DNA from: Isoetes taiwanensis | Taxonomy: Eukaryota > Streptophyta > Lycopodiopsida > Isoetales > Isoetaceae | DNA length: 64,000 nucleotides | Assembly (NCBI GenBank): GCA_021234155.1 | Contig: JAJEKV010000925.1 | Coordinates: 1-64,000, forward strand | Direction: 5' to 3' | Position numbers and translations under genes: made by a program | Shown here: one piece after another, positions 22,706 to 35,800 of the stretch | Numbering within the stretch: position 1 is the stretch's first letter | Layout: every line of letters begins with the position of its first letter | Notes under the pieces: model-generated | What the model saw: the letters and a program-made list of their open reading frames with translations, nothing else | Databases searched by the model: none | What the model was told of the DNA's origin: nothing

Positions 22706-23661
22706 ATTCAGTTTGTTGGCGATTGGATTGTTGGCGGATTTGTCCTCTTCGATCATGTGTCCAGCCGTTTTTTATGTTGCTTTTCGTGGAAAAATGGTGG
22801 TTGATCAGATTAGAAATGGGTTTGTTCTGGTTTGATTGAGCAGGGGAGTGAAAATCGATTCAAGCAGGGTTTGTTCTGATTTGATTGAGCAGGGGACTAA
22901 AAATCGAGCCTCTGGGACGAGCGGCATCTGGTCGAATCTGGATGAGCAAATAGGCGACTCTTGCCATAACCAATCGCTTCACAGAAGCAAAGCCCAACAA
23001 GCAAAGCCCAACAGGCTGGAAACTTTCCTCCAAGAAAGTACAACAAAAGTAATGCTGGAGGAAGACAATTTTCAGACATACATGGACAAAATCAACAAAT
23101 CCAACCAAACAGTGGAAGGGGCGCCATGATTCAGGTCGGTTTTATGTTTCTTTGTATGATTCTCAGTTTGATACACTGATAAAATAAGATGGGCTCTGAT
23201 CCCTGTTCCCTCCATGAAATACCATTTCTGAGGTCACGATTTTTGAATATTTAGCTTTCTGAAAGATTCTTTGTCATTTAGACAGATATAGATGCCTTAG
23301 CTTCTATAGAAAATTTATTACAGTGTCATGTTTGGTGGGATGTTTTATGCTTCATAAATGCTGTTGATATGGCAATATTTGATTGCCTGCTCCATGTTGA
23401 AATAGGGCGATTACTATGGCAAATACGCAAAAGTAAGGAAATGTTTATTTTCTGGTGGTAGATGAAACATAACAGGGAACAATGTGGTGGAGCCTTGTTT
23501 AAAGAGTGGAACTCTATTTTTAAAGATGCGAATATGCTTGGCAATAATAGGATAACTGATCTTAAAAGAAAAAGGAAGGAATTTTGGATTATTTTACATT
23601 TGGTCTAGGCTGTGTCACTAGAAGATTGTGGAGTTCAATGCCACAAGGTATTAATGATTTA
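22706..23661. other. No gene confirmed
   Basis: Contains the duplicated GATTGAGCAGGGGA block and AT-rich sequence leading into the TRAPPC8 exon. No earlier TRAPPC8 exon can be read here. Confidence 0.35.
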
Positions 23662-23837
23662 TTTGTGTATGCAAGTTTGATTATTGTCTCCTCCAAGGAT
23701 CACAATCCTGTGAACAAGTTTGTGGATCTCTTCAATACAGATCAACTTCCGTCCCTGTTAAATGATGGTGGCATGGATCCAAAACTTCTGAAATATTACG
23801 TTTTGTTGCACGACAATCAAGATGGCCCTTTGGACAG
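23662..23837 (+). pseudogene. Lone exon of TRAPPC8/TRS85
   Basis: The frame reads ASLIIVSSKDHNPVNKFVDL, then FNTDQLPSLLNDGGMDP and KYYVLLHDNQDG, ending at a good donor (ACAG|GTAG). This is the N-terminal region of the plant TRS85 subunit of the TRAPPIII tethering complex, which acts in Golgi and autophagy traffic. It should be preceded by ...HPVACLLVVSSKD-type sequence; here only FVYASL is left, so the 5' edge is degraded or an acceptor is unclear. No neighbouring exon is found in 20 kb either way. It lies between clusters of the GGAAACCTCCCC repeat. An isolated captured or left-over exon is the best explanation. Confidence 0.8.
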
Positions 23838-25993
23838 GTAGTTAACTTTTTGGTCACATAGAAATTCTTCCTGTGCTTTGCTATATGCTATCTCTGTGCT
23901 ATTGTATTTATGTGCATTTGCCACCTCGAATGTGAAAAATGCATTTTTTGGAATAGTCTCATGCATTTACATTTCTTTATATCCTTTTTACATCATTGAG
24001 TATTGTGGAATAATTGGTCAACTCGATAAATGATGAGATTCGGGTCAACATGCTCCGGCTTCTATTTGAGTTTTTTACATTTGGTCCTTGCGGGTCCCAA
24101 GACCCGAAGAAAAGTGGCAGAAATTGAGAACATGAAAACAAGGGTTGGCAAGTAGAGAGGGTTGAAATTGTAAACTGTGAAACCGGTTATGTAATAGATA
24201 ACCAACAAAGGTTCAATTTAACTTAATGTGTTGTTTTGATTAGGGAATGCCGACATGTTCATATCATGATGTAATCATGACATGTTTTGCCGAGGGGTAG
24301 GATATAGATGTTACATCACCATGATCGCCATGAGAAGTGCTTTGTCGACATATAGTAGTCTTCTATAATATCATGCGTTTTTTTTGTTTCATGGCGATAT
24401 CCTCCCTGCATTTGAATTAAATCCATGTGATGCAACGTGACAAGATCAAAGCGATTCAATAGCTTGCTTTTAAAAGTCTCCAAAAGAAGTTTCTGAGGCC
24501 CTTAGTCGTACGACTGATGTAATAATTGGTTTCATGGACAATATAATCTTTCCTTTCTTTCTCTGCAGTTTTCTATTCTATCTATTTTTCTCTAGTTATA
24601 TTAGATGTTGAGGTCTCATGTAGACGTTTGATAAGTCCTTTCTTTTTCTAAAGTCACCCCTGAAATTTTTCATCATGTTAGTAATTCATATCTTTTGGTG
24701 CCAATGCAGGTGCAAAAGAAAAGGTATTTGCTTTCTGGTTTTACGTAATGTAGCTGATTTTTCCCTCTTGGGAATGCAGTTTCTGTGTTGAGTGAATGCA
24801 TTTTTCTATCTACAAGACCGCCTCTTGCTAGATTTTTTCTAGAGCTTAAGGAGGCTACATTAACGGGTCTCGGTATTAGCTGTTGGTACCTTTAGAACAC
24901 AAAGTGGAAATCTTTGAATTTCTGTCAAAGTGGAAATCTTTGAATTTCTGTCAAAGATGTCAAGCTGGCATATTCAGGAATACATGAAGATGTGTAATTT
25001 TTCATTTCTATGTTATACTACAATTTGGTGAGATCTCTCCATGAACTAAGCATTCAAAGGCTTTTTATGAGTTATCAAAAACAAATTTCTGTTATGATAG
25101 AATACTGGAAAGCTGGATAAACTAATTATCCAGATGATTACTATGCTATTATTACTTTTGTACACTTAAAATACTCTATTAAATGGAAACTATACTTTCT
25201 AATTCTACTATTTTCAGCAAAGCTCCTGCATTACTCTTGCTAATATAAAAGGCAATCTATATATGCATATTGTTATTGTTTAAAGCCACTAGTGAATACT
25301 TACAAAAGGATGCTAATATTAATGTTTAAAGCCACTTGTGAATACTTACAAAAGAATGCTACTGAATATGTGTAAACCATCTCTTAACGATAAGAATTAC
25401 TCTCAAGAATATTAAAAGGAAATAGGATAAAGCTTGCAAGATATAGTTACATGGTTAGCTTGTCTAATAAACAAACAAACTAAACGAGGGGTATTACTAT
25501 GGCCTGGGTTAAAGTCCAGGGTGGATATTATGGTGGCTGTTTGCATCATGAATGAAACCATTTTTTGTATACTCTGCAAATTTTGGCGTATATATTGATC
25601 TGAAGGTAAAATAAGCGATTGGTTATGGCTTCTAGTTTTTTTTGGAAACTCAACCACCTTTCGATTATCTGTGTGCACTTTAATGGTTATAATTATTATC
25701 AGCATTGCATCTTGTTAACAAAAAAAGATATACCATCACATCAACACTTGTCATCGCATATAGGGTGCCACATAGAATAGCACTACCATAGATGATGTAG
25801 TGTAGGACATAGGCCGTGGATGAAGAAAGAACGTAGGGACGATTTACTTGAAGAAAAAGCTTGGATGAATTCGTTGATGAAAGAAGAACTCAAAGAGACA
25901 CTTCAAGAAATAGCTCACTTTGATGAAAGAAGAACTCAAAGAGACGATTTGCTTCAAGAAATAGCTCACTTTGGAATTTTATAGACATTTTGT
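23838..25993. other. No gene seen; several short tandem duplications
   Basis: AT-rich. Contains a 26-bp exact tandem copy (24901-24926/24927-24952), a 46-bp unit twice (25278-25323/25324-25363) and a 46-51-bp unit twice (25875-25920/25921-25971). A possible 14-nt microexon flanked by AG/GT at about 24711-24724 could continue the TRAPPC8 frame, but the support is weak. Confidence 0.5.
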
Positions 25994-26035
25994 GGAAACC
26001 TCCCCTAGTTTCTTTGGAAAGTTGGGGAGGTTTCC
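25994..26035. repeat. GGAAACCTCCCC palindrome, cluster 2
   Basis: GGAAACCTCCCC at 25994-26005 and GGGGAGGTTTCC at 26024-26035 form a perfect 12-bp stem with an 18-nt loop. Confidence 0.9.
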
Positions 26036-26164
26036 ATAAAATATTTAAAAAAATAAAAAATAGTTATTAATGTTGGCAACCACCGATGAACGCGCCTAAG
26101 GCCAGAGATAGGGGGCTAGTCTTGGTCTCGTGCAAATTTAGAGAGCCTTTTCTTTTTTCTTTTT

Positions 26165-26381
26165 GGAAACCTCCCCATTTTTCCATGGAAACCTCCCACA
26201 TTTGGGATTGGAAACCTCCCAAGTCATCCAAGAAAGTGGGGAGGTTCCCCATGGAGTGGGAAGAATGGAAACCTCTGTTTTTTCTAAAGTGGAGAAAGTT
26301 GGGAGGTTTCCGAGTGGAAAGATTAAGGGGAGGTTTCCGGGAAAGGTGGGGAGGTTTCCAGGGAAAGTTGGGGAGGTTTCC
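26165..26381. repeat. GGAAACCTCCCC cluster 3, four forward then five inverted
   Basis: Forward copies lie at 26165, 26187, 26210 and (shortened) 26267. Inverted copies lie at 26238 (variant), 26301, 26327, 26348 and 26370. Apart from the interleaved pair at 26238/26267, the left half is forward and the right half inverted, so the whole 217 bp can fold back on itself. The open frames of 86-129 codons on both strands here are products of the repeat. Confidence 0.9.
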
Positions 26382-28330
26382 ATTGGAGCCCAACCCAAAT
26401 TACGTAGAAAAAACCATCAATTCTAATGGTATAGATCAAAAGGCATCAAATAAGGGCACCTTGGCCGGTCATTAATTTTTCTTGCCACCTTCAGCATTTT
26501 ATTGCATTTAATATTAGGGCTAAATCTTGACCATTAATCCGGCACTTTTCAACACGGTCTAGATTAAAAGCCCCAAAGGAAGGGCTTTTGATCCAAACCA
26601 TCGATCTCAAACATGGGCCGGTGGAGACGGCGACACCTCAATGTCTTATATATAAGGGGTGCTTTGGGTGGATTGAGGTGGCTTCGTCGAGGGACCGTTA
26701 GTTCACAATCTAAACCGTCGGGACGACACCTCGGCCTAGATTCAAGTAATTGTATATATATAACAGATATGCAATATTATTCCATTGTAGATCCTCCATT
26801 TGATGTCCCATTTTTTTAATCTACTTTTTTCGGATCTAAAGAAACATTTTATCCTGAAAGGTTAGCATCATCATCTCTTACATTTGTGCATGTGCTTAAT
26901 ATGTTCTTTGTTGCCATTCCTTTGGTTGTCTCGATCTGAAATATGCTATTTCATTGGGATTGTTTCATTCATCATGAGATATTTGGGCTTAGCCAAGGAT
27001 GAAGCCTGTTTATATACATGTTTTTTTGGATGCATAATAGTTCTCCTATATTGGTAACTTAATCATTAGCTTCATTGACGTCTCCTTTGGCACAATATCA
27101 AATTTTTTCCATCTTAACCTCAATCTATGACCATACCTTCTTCGATAGCCCTCATATTGAGGTCATCGGGTACATTCTTTGTTTTCCTTCCTTTGTTCTA
27201 GTTTTCATATAGCATCGAGTTGAGCCCTCGTCTCTTGCACATTCTATTGAACTACTTCTTCAATAGCAAATGCAGTTATCTCGCCGTTTAAATGGCAAGT
27301 AAGAGTTCTCTTCTTTCCATGTGTCCTCATCACGAGTCCTACTCATGAGAATGGTATCGATCCATGCCATTGAATCGATATTCTCGGATGAGAAGGAATG
27401 ATATATATTTGGCTCACAATAGTTTCGTTATTTGACATTCTTCTCACAGCAATATAGTATCATTCGTGAAACCCTCCTTCCCCATCCCTTATTGTGCTTT
27501 TTATTTCATGGTTCACACCACTAGCCCCTCTATGTTAAAGAGATTTTTTGTTTGTGTGGTACCCACGACCAGCACCTCTAATTAATGATATATTTTACTT
27601 TATATTGCTTCGCGTGGCATGTTCGACCAACCCCTCTTGAGGTTTATGTTTATTACGAATATAATCTGTTTCTATATTGCTTCCCCTGGCACGCCCAACC
27701 AGCCTCCCATTTTATGGAGGTTATTTGTTTGCATTGTACATGCGACGAAGCCCTCTAGAGGTTATCATGTACTTATATGTTTTGTTGCTACTAACGAATC
27801 TTACTGGTGCTTGTCTTGTGAATTTTACCTTTTTAGGTTTCAGCCTCACGAATGTTTAGCTTCTTACTTTGGGTTGTTCGCGTTGTGTCGTTGCAGGTTC
27901 ATCCACTGCAAACATTTCTCAAGAAGGTTGGCGACATCTTCTCATTAGGGCTTCTTTCAAAAACTCGAAAGAGCATGGTTTTTAATCACGATCAGAAGTT
28001 GTCGCCAATTTACTCAACCTTGCCTAGTTCTTTCATTGTATGCCATCTTTTCAGGACACCTTGCCTAGTCTTATCACTGTATTTCATCTTTTCGAATGTA
28101 GTCCGATGTTTTATTTCATCTTTTTGAGGGTAGTTCGAAGTTGTACCCATGGTCAGCTACACCATGCCCTTTCATAAACACAATGTGTACTGTTCCCGTA
28201 ATAATAACTGATGTATATGTCTATCGCAAGTTCTACTCAGGAGAATTATCTAAGTCATCTAGAATGGAATGTAGGTTGTATAATATCTTTCATTGCTCTT
28301 AAATTCCTCCTAGAGCAAAAAAAAAAAAAA

Positions 28331-28473
28331 CCACCTTGTTTTTCTAGACTGATCAATGGACCCCGATCGTTAAGTGTAAAAAGAATGCATTAGGATTTGA
28401 TACTAATACATATACACAAACAAACAAGTCTTCACATACAAAAATAATATCCTCATTCATATGCAAAATTGTA
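28331..28473 (+). repeat. Dispersed ~140-bp repeat, copy 1 of 2
   Basis: Starts CTAGACTGATCAATG and ends TTCATATGCAAA. It matches 29601-29755 in the same orientation with scattered changes. The preceding 120 bp (CAAGTTCTACTCA...ATTGCTCTTAAATT) is itself repeated at 28490-28560. Confidence 0.7.
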
Positions 28474-29600
28474 GTATATATCTATAGCAAGTCCCACTCA
28501 CCTAGAGTGGAATTTTGGTTGTGTAGCATCTTTTATTGCTCTTAAATTGCTTCTAGAGTCAGTAGGTTTCCAAATGTCTGTTTCTGGCCATTTTGTTGAG
28601 ATTTATGGGGTTAAAATTAGCCTAGCTATCAGATCGGGTTTTTTCTGGCCATTGGGCAAAATGCAATGATTGGATTTTAGCAAACAAAATTGGAAAACCC
28701 TGGAGGAAACCCGCGTGGATTCTCGGCAATTCTAGAGCTGATAGAATTCGTCCGACTTTAGTGGAGGCTGAACATCTGGGGCTTCCGGGTTTGCAAGATG
28801 CATGTCTTTAAGTTTCTCTCTATGTCTTGTGTGATAGTATGCCATAGTAATGACGTTGGAGCAGTGAGAAACCATGTCAGTCGAGAATATAGTTGCTTAA
28901 ATTAATCAGGATATTCTTAGGCAAGAAAACGTCTAGGCTTTACTGGGACTTGTCAGGATTGAGTGTTCTAGCAGGTTTTGGCTTTGGGTTACAAGGGTTG
29001 ATTCATGGTAAATATGGAGCGAGTTTTCTGAGGCAATGTTCATGGTTATGATCCATGGTTGAAGGAACAATATTCCTAGTTCAGTCTGCAATTGCTCAAA
29101 GCAACAAAACAAGATGTAGTCCAGGCTTCCCATTACAGATTATCTAGAGCTGTTTGTTTGTAAAAGTTTCAATGCAATATAAAGTTCAAATAATTTTAGG
29201 ACTGTGACATTGATTTTGTGTGCTATATTTACATCTACTTTGAATACTTGTAGTTTATACTTCTGGACACTTGTAGCTTTGTGATTCTTCAAAATATAGC
29301 ATAAATCTGTAATCTAAGCTTACGTTTTTGCAGCTTATATGTAGTACTATGCACAAATCTTGAATTTCAAAGCTTATGTATTGGTATGTTATGACGAAGA
29401 CGAATCACCGATTCAATATTGTACGTTCAACGTGTGGATGGAAGCAAATGTTTTGTTTTGTAGGATCCGAGTTCTTATTGTTGAATGACCCAATGCTTGT
29501 CACTTGTACGACTTAGATTTTTTAGAGCTCTCAATGGTTAGGAGATCAATGGCTTGAAATTTTTTATTACTTTTTACAAAAGCAGTTAGGAAAGGGTTAC

Positions 29601-29755
29601 CAAAACCACTTTTTATTGTCTAGACTGATCAATGAACCCTAATCTTTAAGTGTAAGATTAATGCATTAGGATTGATGCTAATATATATACACAAACAAAC
29701 AACCCTTCACATGCAAAAATAATATCCTCGTTCATATGCAAAGTTATAGTATTTT
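29601..29755 (+). repeat. Dispersed ~140-bp repeat, copy 2 of 2
   Basis: Second copy of 28331-28473, about 1.2 kb downstream in the same orientation. Its function and class are unknown. Confidence 0.7.
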
Positions 29756-30004
29756 TCATGTCCACTTTACAGTCAAATTGACACATTCATCAAAACCATT
29801 CTTTAAAACCCTCAATACGTCGTGTGGCACCTTGAAAGTTCAAGTTGGAGGCACATGAGCAGCATATAGTGTGAGAATAATTTAATTCAACATGATCTAA
29901 TTTGATCCGATCTAATTGTGTTACAGGTGATGAAGCTTCTTGTCAATGCAATACAATGGCCAGCTTACTAAAGCCTCTAAACAAAAGAATAACTTCGATT
30001 CCCA

Positions 30005-32265
30005 TCATTGCTTCATAAAAGATGACAAAATGTTTTTCTTTATTGTAATCTCATCATGCTTCAAGGGACTCAAAGCCTGCAAAAAAAAAAATCCAATGAT
30101 CAAAAATCGAAATCCTTATTCGACCACCATTTTAGACAACGCAAAGATTTACCCCAGAAAGAAGACGTTCAAGCCTCTGAGTTTCCTTCTTTGGATACTC
30201 TAAACCTTTCTGCACAATGTTCTTTATAGCCTTGTTGTAAACTTGCCCATACCTATAAATGCACAATGCTCATGAAGACAACGGCACCAAAAAAGATTTA
30301 AATAAGATGAATTAGTTTAGAACAATAAACGTACTTGGCCAAAGTCCCTTCTAGCTTTGACACTTCATCCTCAAACCGTTTAGATACAGAATGTCGTTCA
30401 TTTTCTGGCGCTGCTAAAAATTCTTCGATTATTATATCCAACTGTGGTACTTTACCTGCCTGTGAAGTAACAGCCAAAAGCCAAGAGCCTCCCTCTTTTT
30501 AAAACCCTTAGCATCCATCTCTCAACATTAATTCAGGCCCGTAATGCCAATTACTTACTTCACTGGTAAGACCTCCTTTGCTGTTTCTTTTTGCACCAGT
30601 CTTCTCGTTAATAAATTCCACAAACTCATCCAAAGAACGCCCACCATCGTAATCATCGCCATCTTTCTTGCCTTTGGGGAAGTACTTAAGAGTTGGATAT
30701 CCTTGAACACCATACCTGCCATGAGTGATATGGTTCTAATCAGCATCGGCACTGCACAACATGTCTTACTTTTTAACCACATACTTAAATTTTCCTTACT
30801 TTGTAGCTACATCCTTGTGAGCATCAGCATCCAACTTGGCAATCACAATGTAGATCCTCTAGCTTATAAGCTGATGCAAGCTGCTCATAGACCTGACAAC
30901 CAGATCATGACTTGTTAGTTACATGGGCATCCACGATAACACACAAAAGTAATCAAACGAATTAAAAGATGGCCATCGTCTTGGCAAAACGACATTGCAG
31001 ATGCACAACAATCATAAAAAAAGTTTCAAATGTACTGGGGCTCGCTAAATTTAATCTTGAAGTCGTACTCACATGAGAAAACGAGCTAAGTTTAAGCCTT
31101 TAATTAATATGAATCATTATACATAATTATACTGTATAAAGAGGAACTTACAGGGGCAAGCTGTTTTGCAATGGCCACACCTATATATAGGCATCAGAAA
31201 CGAATTAGTAAATGTAAAAGGACCCAAAGCTCCAAGACTGAACTTACCATGGTGCATAAAATTCTAACAAAACATCTTTCGTTGTCAAGCACAACCTCAT
31301 CAAAGTTGGCAGTTGTGAGAACTACCACATCGATACTGCTACACTCAACTTTACATTTTGTTCCTATATAAACACAATAAAACAAAAGCAGCCTAATATG
31401 TAAGTTTATGTGCACAAGGTGGTGAAAGCAATAGATAGATAGCCACCTGCTTCTTTGTTCACGAAGTCAATAAGATCTTCAGCTGTCCGACCAGAATTGT
31501 AACTACAAAAACGAATATAAAAAGATTAGATGAGATTTGCCAAAAAAAAAAAATCTGACCGCAGTTATAATTACAAAAATGATAAATAAATAAATATAAT
31601 ACTGGATAGCTACATATAAGCAAAATATCAGAGACTCACTCTTTTGGTTCTAATGAGCCCTTGGGAAACCACTTAATGGTGGGAAAACCAGAAACCCCAT
31701 ACTTGGTGCAAAGACTTTTGTGTTCATCACAGTCAACCTGCAGAAGCAAGATCTCATTAGTTAACACGACACCGAGATATACCCAAACAGGAACATTGGA
31801 CACAAGCTAGTATATACCTTTGCTATTAATACGCCTTTTGCTTTCTTCAAGGCAGTGCCAAGCTTCTCATATTCTGGTGCCAACTTTTTACAATGCCCAC
31901 ACCTAGAAACACAGAATCCGTTAGTTAACTAATGATTACCCAAAGTGAGACGGCACAAATATTTATAGTTAGATCTCTATACCTCTGTAATAATAGACAA
32001 ATACCAAGCAATCATGTGAAAACAAGTTAGATCAGATCTATGAACACGCTTGAGAAGCGCTAACATTCTGGCAGAAGAACCGAAACATGGATTAAACGTA
32101 CCAGGGTGCATAAAACTCGACTAAGGCATCAGCATCTTTAACATTCTTGTCAAACGTATCTGGGGTTAGGGCTAAAACGTCCGAAGCATCCTCTGCATAT
32201 GCAATGAAAGGAAGCACGAGGGCAAATATGGCCCATAGAAGCATGGCGCTTCCTGATGTTGCCAT
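30005..32265 (-). pseudogene. Protein disulfide isomerase (two thioredoxin domains + ERp29), frame-broken
   Basis: This type of PDI forms and shuffles disulfides in the ER lumen. Eleven exons fit with GT/AG borders: 32265-32102, 31902-31818, 31737-31640, 31502-31447, 31363-31248, 31180-31152, 30892-30800, 30715-30559, 30459-30335, 30252-30153, 30076-30005. Together they give about 364 codons, the family's length. Exon 1 starts MATSGSAMLL with a signal peptide ending near FIAYA. WCGHC spans exons 1-2; a second CGHC is in exon 6; exon 8 has [15 protein letters not shown]; exons 9-11 encode the helical ERp29 tail, ending SSFMKQ with no KDEL. Exons 1-4 and 8-11 are clean. Exons 5, 6 and 7 are each one nucleotide (mod 3) too long: near GAAAG, in the AAAA after CGHC, and near GGATCTACATT. 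The spliced frame would hit TAG in exon 7. It is a recent pseudogene, unless these are assembly errors. Confidence 0.88.
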
Positions 32266-32639
32266 CTCCAAGCTACACTCACTCTCTCCAAAAGTTATTA
32301 AGAAATCAAACAATCTTTTCGGAGTCGTGTTTCGGGCGAATCTACGTCTGCCATGTCAATACGCTGATGCTGGTATTTTGCATTTTCCATTGGGGGGTTG
32401 CCAAGTGGATTTTTCCATTTTTAACTTAAGGTATGCTAAAAGGCCTACAGACTATTATATCTTTCCACTACAATATGCCATCGACGTGATACCACTATCC
32501 TATTTTTTCTCGCCATGTTTGTAATAGGAATAGAATAGAAGTTTTAACGCTCACTAAGACCAACAGGCTCTATTTCAGTTGTATTTTTGGTGTGTTATGG
32601 GAGATGTTGTGTTTTGGTTTGAAAAAGAAATAACAAAGC

Positions 32640-32725
32640 AAAACAAGGTGTTGCGCACGGAGGGTTGCCCTCCATGGCCGAAGGGTGAAGTGGCTTAAAT
32701 CATAGTTCAAAGTCATATTTTGACA
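32640..32725 (+). repeat. Hairpin repeat A, copy 1
   Basis: AACAAGGTGTTGCGCACGGA leads into GGAGGGTTGCCCTCC (32659-32673, 6-bp stem), then GTGAAGTGGCTTAAAT and TTCAAAGTCAT. Related copies lie at 40694-40740 and, inverted, at 54795-54892. Confidence 0.75.
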
Positions 32726-32760
32726 ATCAATTCAAAACCATAACCCCGAACATTTAGAAA

Positions 32761-32845
32761 CGAAATCCTCTGTATCCAACGAACTACCTTTATCTTCCAA
32801 AATGCAACTAAAGAGTTTAGCAACCTGTGAAATAAAGAACCTGTG
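32761..32845 (+). repeat. Dispersed 85-bp repeat C, copy 1
   Basis: Contains GAACTACCTTTATCTTCCAA and AAATAAAGAAC. It matches 54001-54085 in the same orientation. At both loci repeat A is nearby, 36 bp away here. Confidence 0.7.
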
Positions 32846-35800
32846 AGTTTAGATATCAGCCACGCAGGGAGGAGGATTGTATAAGACACTCTACCCATGA
32901 TTCGTTGTTAATAATATTGAAGACTACAGTGAGTTTTGATCTGTTTTTTTAGATTTATTTTAAGTAGCTATTTGCAGGACCTGGGTTATAGCTTCTCATA
33001 TTAGTTGTCGAATATATTTTGTTGCGCATTTCAATTGATCATCTAGGCCAAGAATTGAGACCAGCTCATCAAAATATTAGGGCATTTCAACTCAAAACAT
33101 TTTACTTTTTATAAGTATGTGAAATCCAATCATCTCAATCAAACCCTTTTACAAGCACGGGTTTTAAGCATGAATCTATAGGAACAGTTTTCAACCATGT
33201 ATATGCCCCATGAACAATCCATGGAGGCAAAAGACTACCTCTTTGACAAGTTTGTGTGTTATGCGACAAGCGGGAGTATCAATCTTTTTGAAGACACTGT
33301 TTAAACATTTTATTGATGACTTTCCTTACGCATGGAACCCGATCGGCATATACCAAAATCGAATAGCCTGAGTGGCCCTAAAAAAGCAAAATCACGAAAA
33401 GTTAAATATATTAGGATCACTCGCCTGACGGGTTATATCTTTGGAAATATATTAGGATCACTCACATAGCGAGGTTATATCTGGCATATCTCGATGGATG
33501 TAACATTTTTCAATGACAATTTCCTTTCAATCGGTTTGTAAGTTTGCGAGAACCTGACCCTAGACAAGGAAATTCAATTAGATAATAGCAATTCATTAAT
33601 CACGGAAGTCTGAGAATTTATTGGAATTTAATGCATACATTAAATTCCATATATAACACATTGCGAACCATTGTGCATCCATGACTTCAAATGCCATACA
33701 ATGTCTGACATCGAATGCCATCTCATCTTACGCGACAAAAGCGAGAAATTGATCAAAATCTTTGCTTCTTTGAATGAACTACATCAGTCAATTATGAAGT
33801 CCTAGATTGAATTATTGAGAAAAAGGTCATGTCTACTTGTTGCATTTGTTTTCCATTGTTTGTCTTTGGATGAGGAAGGGTGCTGATTTTCTATTCATGA
33901 TTGAAATAAAGTCTATAATTATGCTTAGTGAAGTAGGTATCCGGCGAATTGGAAAGACTAGATGCTATTTGCTAAAATTGAGGAACAGGATCACAAATAA
34001 ATACAATTTCTCAAAAGCACCAACACCAAAAGGCTGAATTGGTGTAGAACAACATTTCTAAAAAGAAGAAAATAATGAAAATAAACGAAATTGAAGTTAA
34101 AATGTATGCGCATTATACCTCCTAGGATCTTGAAAAGTTCCTCCCAAATTTGAACTTGGTTTTATTTGCCGGAAAGATTTATGTGTTAGCAAAATAACCC
34201 TTTAAACAAAACAAGCGGGTCCAAAGCGAGAATAGTCACACCGAGCGAAGATCGAGCATTTGAATAAGCACGAGCGATATATTGATGCCGACAACAACAA
34301 ATGGGAATTCTAGCGTGCTCCTTTTCCTTCCTCGTTGTGAAGCATTCGTTGAAATGATTTCTTAGAGATGTGAAACTCATATTAGACTAGCTATATGATC
34401 AGAAATCATTGCAGATAATGCAAATCAACAGAAAACACGTTTATTCTGTCCATTTAACTTATTATTATCTACATATAAGTACAAATTTTGCACTATGTAT
34501 TTGATTTTCCAGGAACCTCTCTAAGCCTCCAAGCATCAATGAGAAGGAATGGCTTAGTAGGTCCTCATTACAAAAGCACTTCCATTGCGACCTTTGTATG
34601 CTAACCTATATCTGATTGGGCTTTCTTGTACAATGCACTAGTACCAATATATAGACAAAAACCATTATCATGAATGTACAACAACATATCTGACTTAAGA
34701 CATGCCTCATAAGACTCCATTACCAGATTCTAATAGTACAGAATAGATGCATTTTAATGATTCAAGTTTAAGGTAAAGTTGAGATTTCGTGATTGCAAGA
34801 CAAGTGGCAAGTTAGCAGGAAAATAAGCCAAGTAATTCTATAAACAGACAAGATATTTTATCCAAACTAGTGCAGATTTTATAATTCCCTACTACGTTGC
34901 ACAAGACAAAGGACAGGGTTAGGGATATTTCTTACCGTAATCTCAGTTGTGGCAGCCTTAGTGGAAATCAAAAGGATAGCCATAGCCAAGAGGCACCATC
35001 TCTGGATAATCCGAGAGAGGGCTAGAAACTTGTAAATGACATGAGAGAGTTGAATATTATACTTTACCAATACTTCACAAATGAAATCCAGTTTCTTGGA
35101 GTCATAATCTATTTGTACATTTTTCGTGTTTCTTTTGTTTGAATTTGATGTGTAGTTGTACATGACATCAAATAATTTCAGTTTTCTTGATGTGTATTTG
35201 TAAATGACCTCAACAGATTTTTCAGAGCAATGTATATTTGCAAAACAATGGCGAGCATGATGTGTCCATAAAAATTGTCATGTGTTTTAATTTTAACTAA
35301 GGTTTGAATACAACACTGGAACGGATATGCGATGTGTGTCCATAAAAATTGCAGTGTGTTTTTATTTTAACTAAGGTTTGAATATAACACTGGAACGGAT
35401 ATGCCCATGACTATGTTCAATATTGAAGTTGCTACCAAAATAAAGGGTTTTCTTAGTAGGAAATGATCAGAGAAAAAAGGTATTCATGGAGATTGATGTG
35501 TTATTAGACAGATAGTTCACATTAAAGTATCACATTAAAGTATCACGTTAACCTATCAACAAATAAGCTACTCTATAAAGGGAAGGTGGTGAAAGGCACT
35601 GCTATAACAGGCATGCATGTTCTTCTCACTGGCTTCTATTACAAATAAGCACTATGGCTCTATGTCTATGCCAACCTTCATTTGCAGGACCACTTATATA
35701 CATCCTTACTGGTTCATTTTCCATTTTTTATAACCCTGACTCTATTATCATATTCTTCTGCCAGGCCAAGAACATGCTCCTTGTTTGTCTTCCACATCTC

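Larger units (their letters stand above)
26390..30004. other. No gene seen; includes repeated segments
   Basis: Mostly AT-rich. Degenerate GGCATGTTCGACCAACCCCT-like units occur at about 27560-27770. A 140-bp segment at 28331-28473 recurs at 29601-29755. The last few hundred bases are the 3' flank of the PDI gene. No other coding evidence. Confidence 0.4.

Noticed and set aside
24711-24724. 14-nt microexon that could follow the TRAPPC8 exon
   Set aside because: AG/GT borders alone are too weak, and no further TRAPPC8 exon follows.
26086-26475. 129-codon open frame rich in Trp/Lys/Pro
   Set aside because: It is generated by the GGAAACCTCCCC repeat cluster and appears similarly on both strands.
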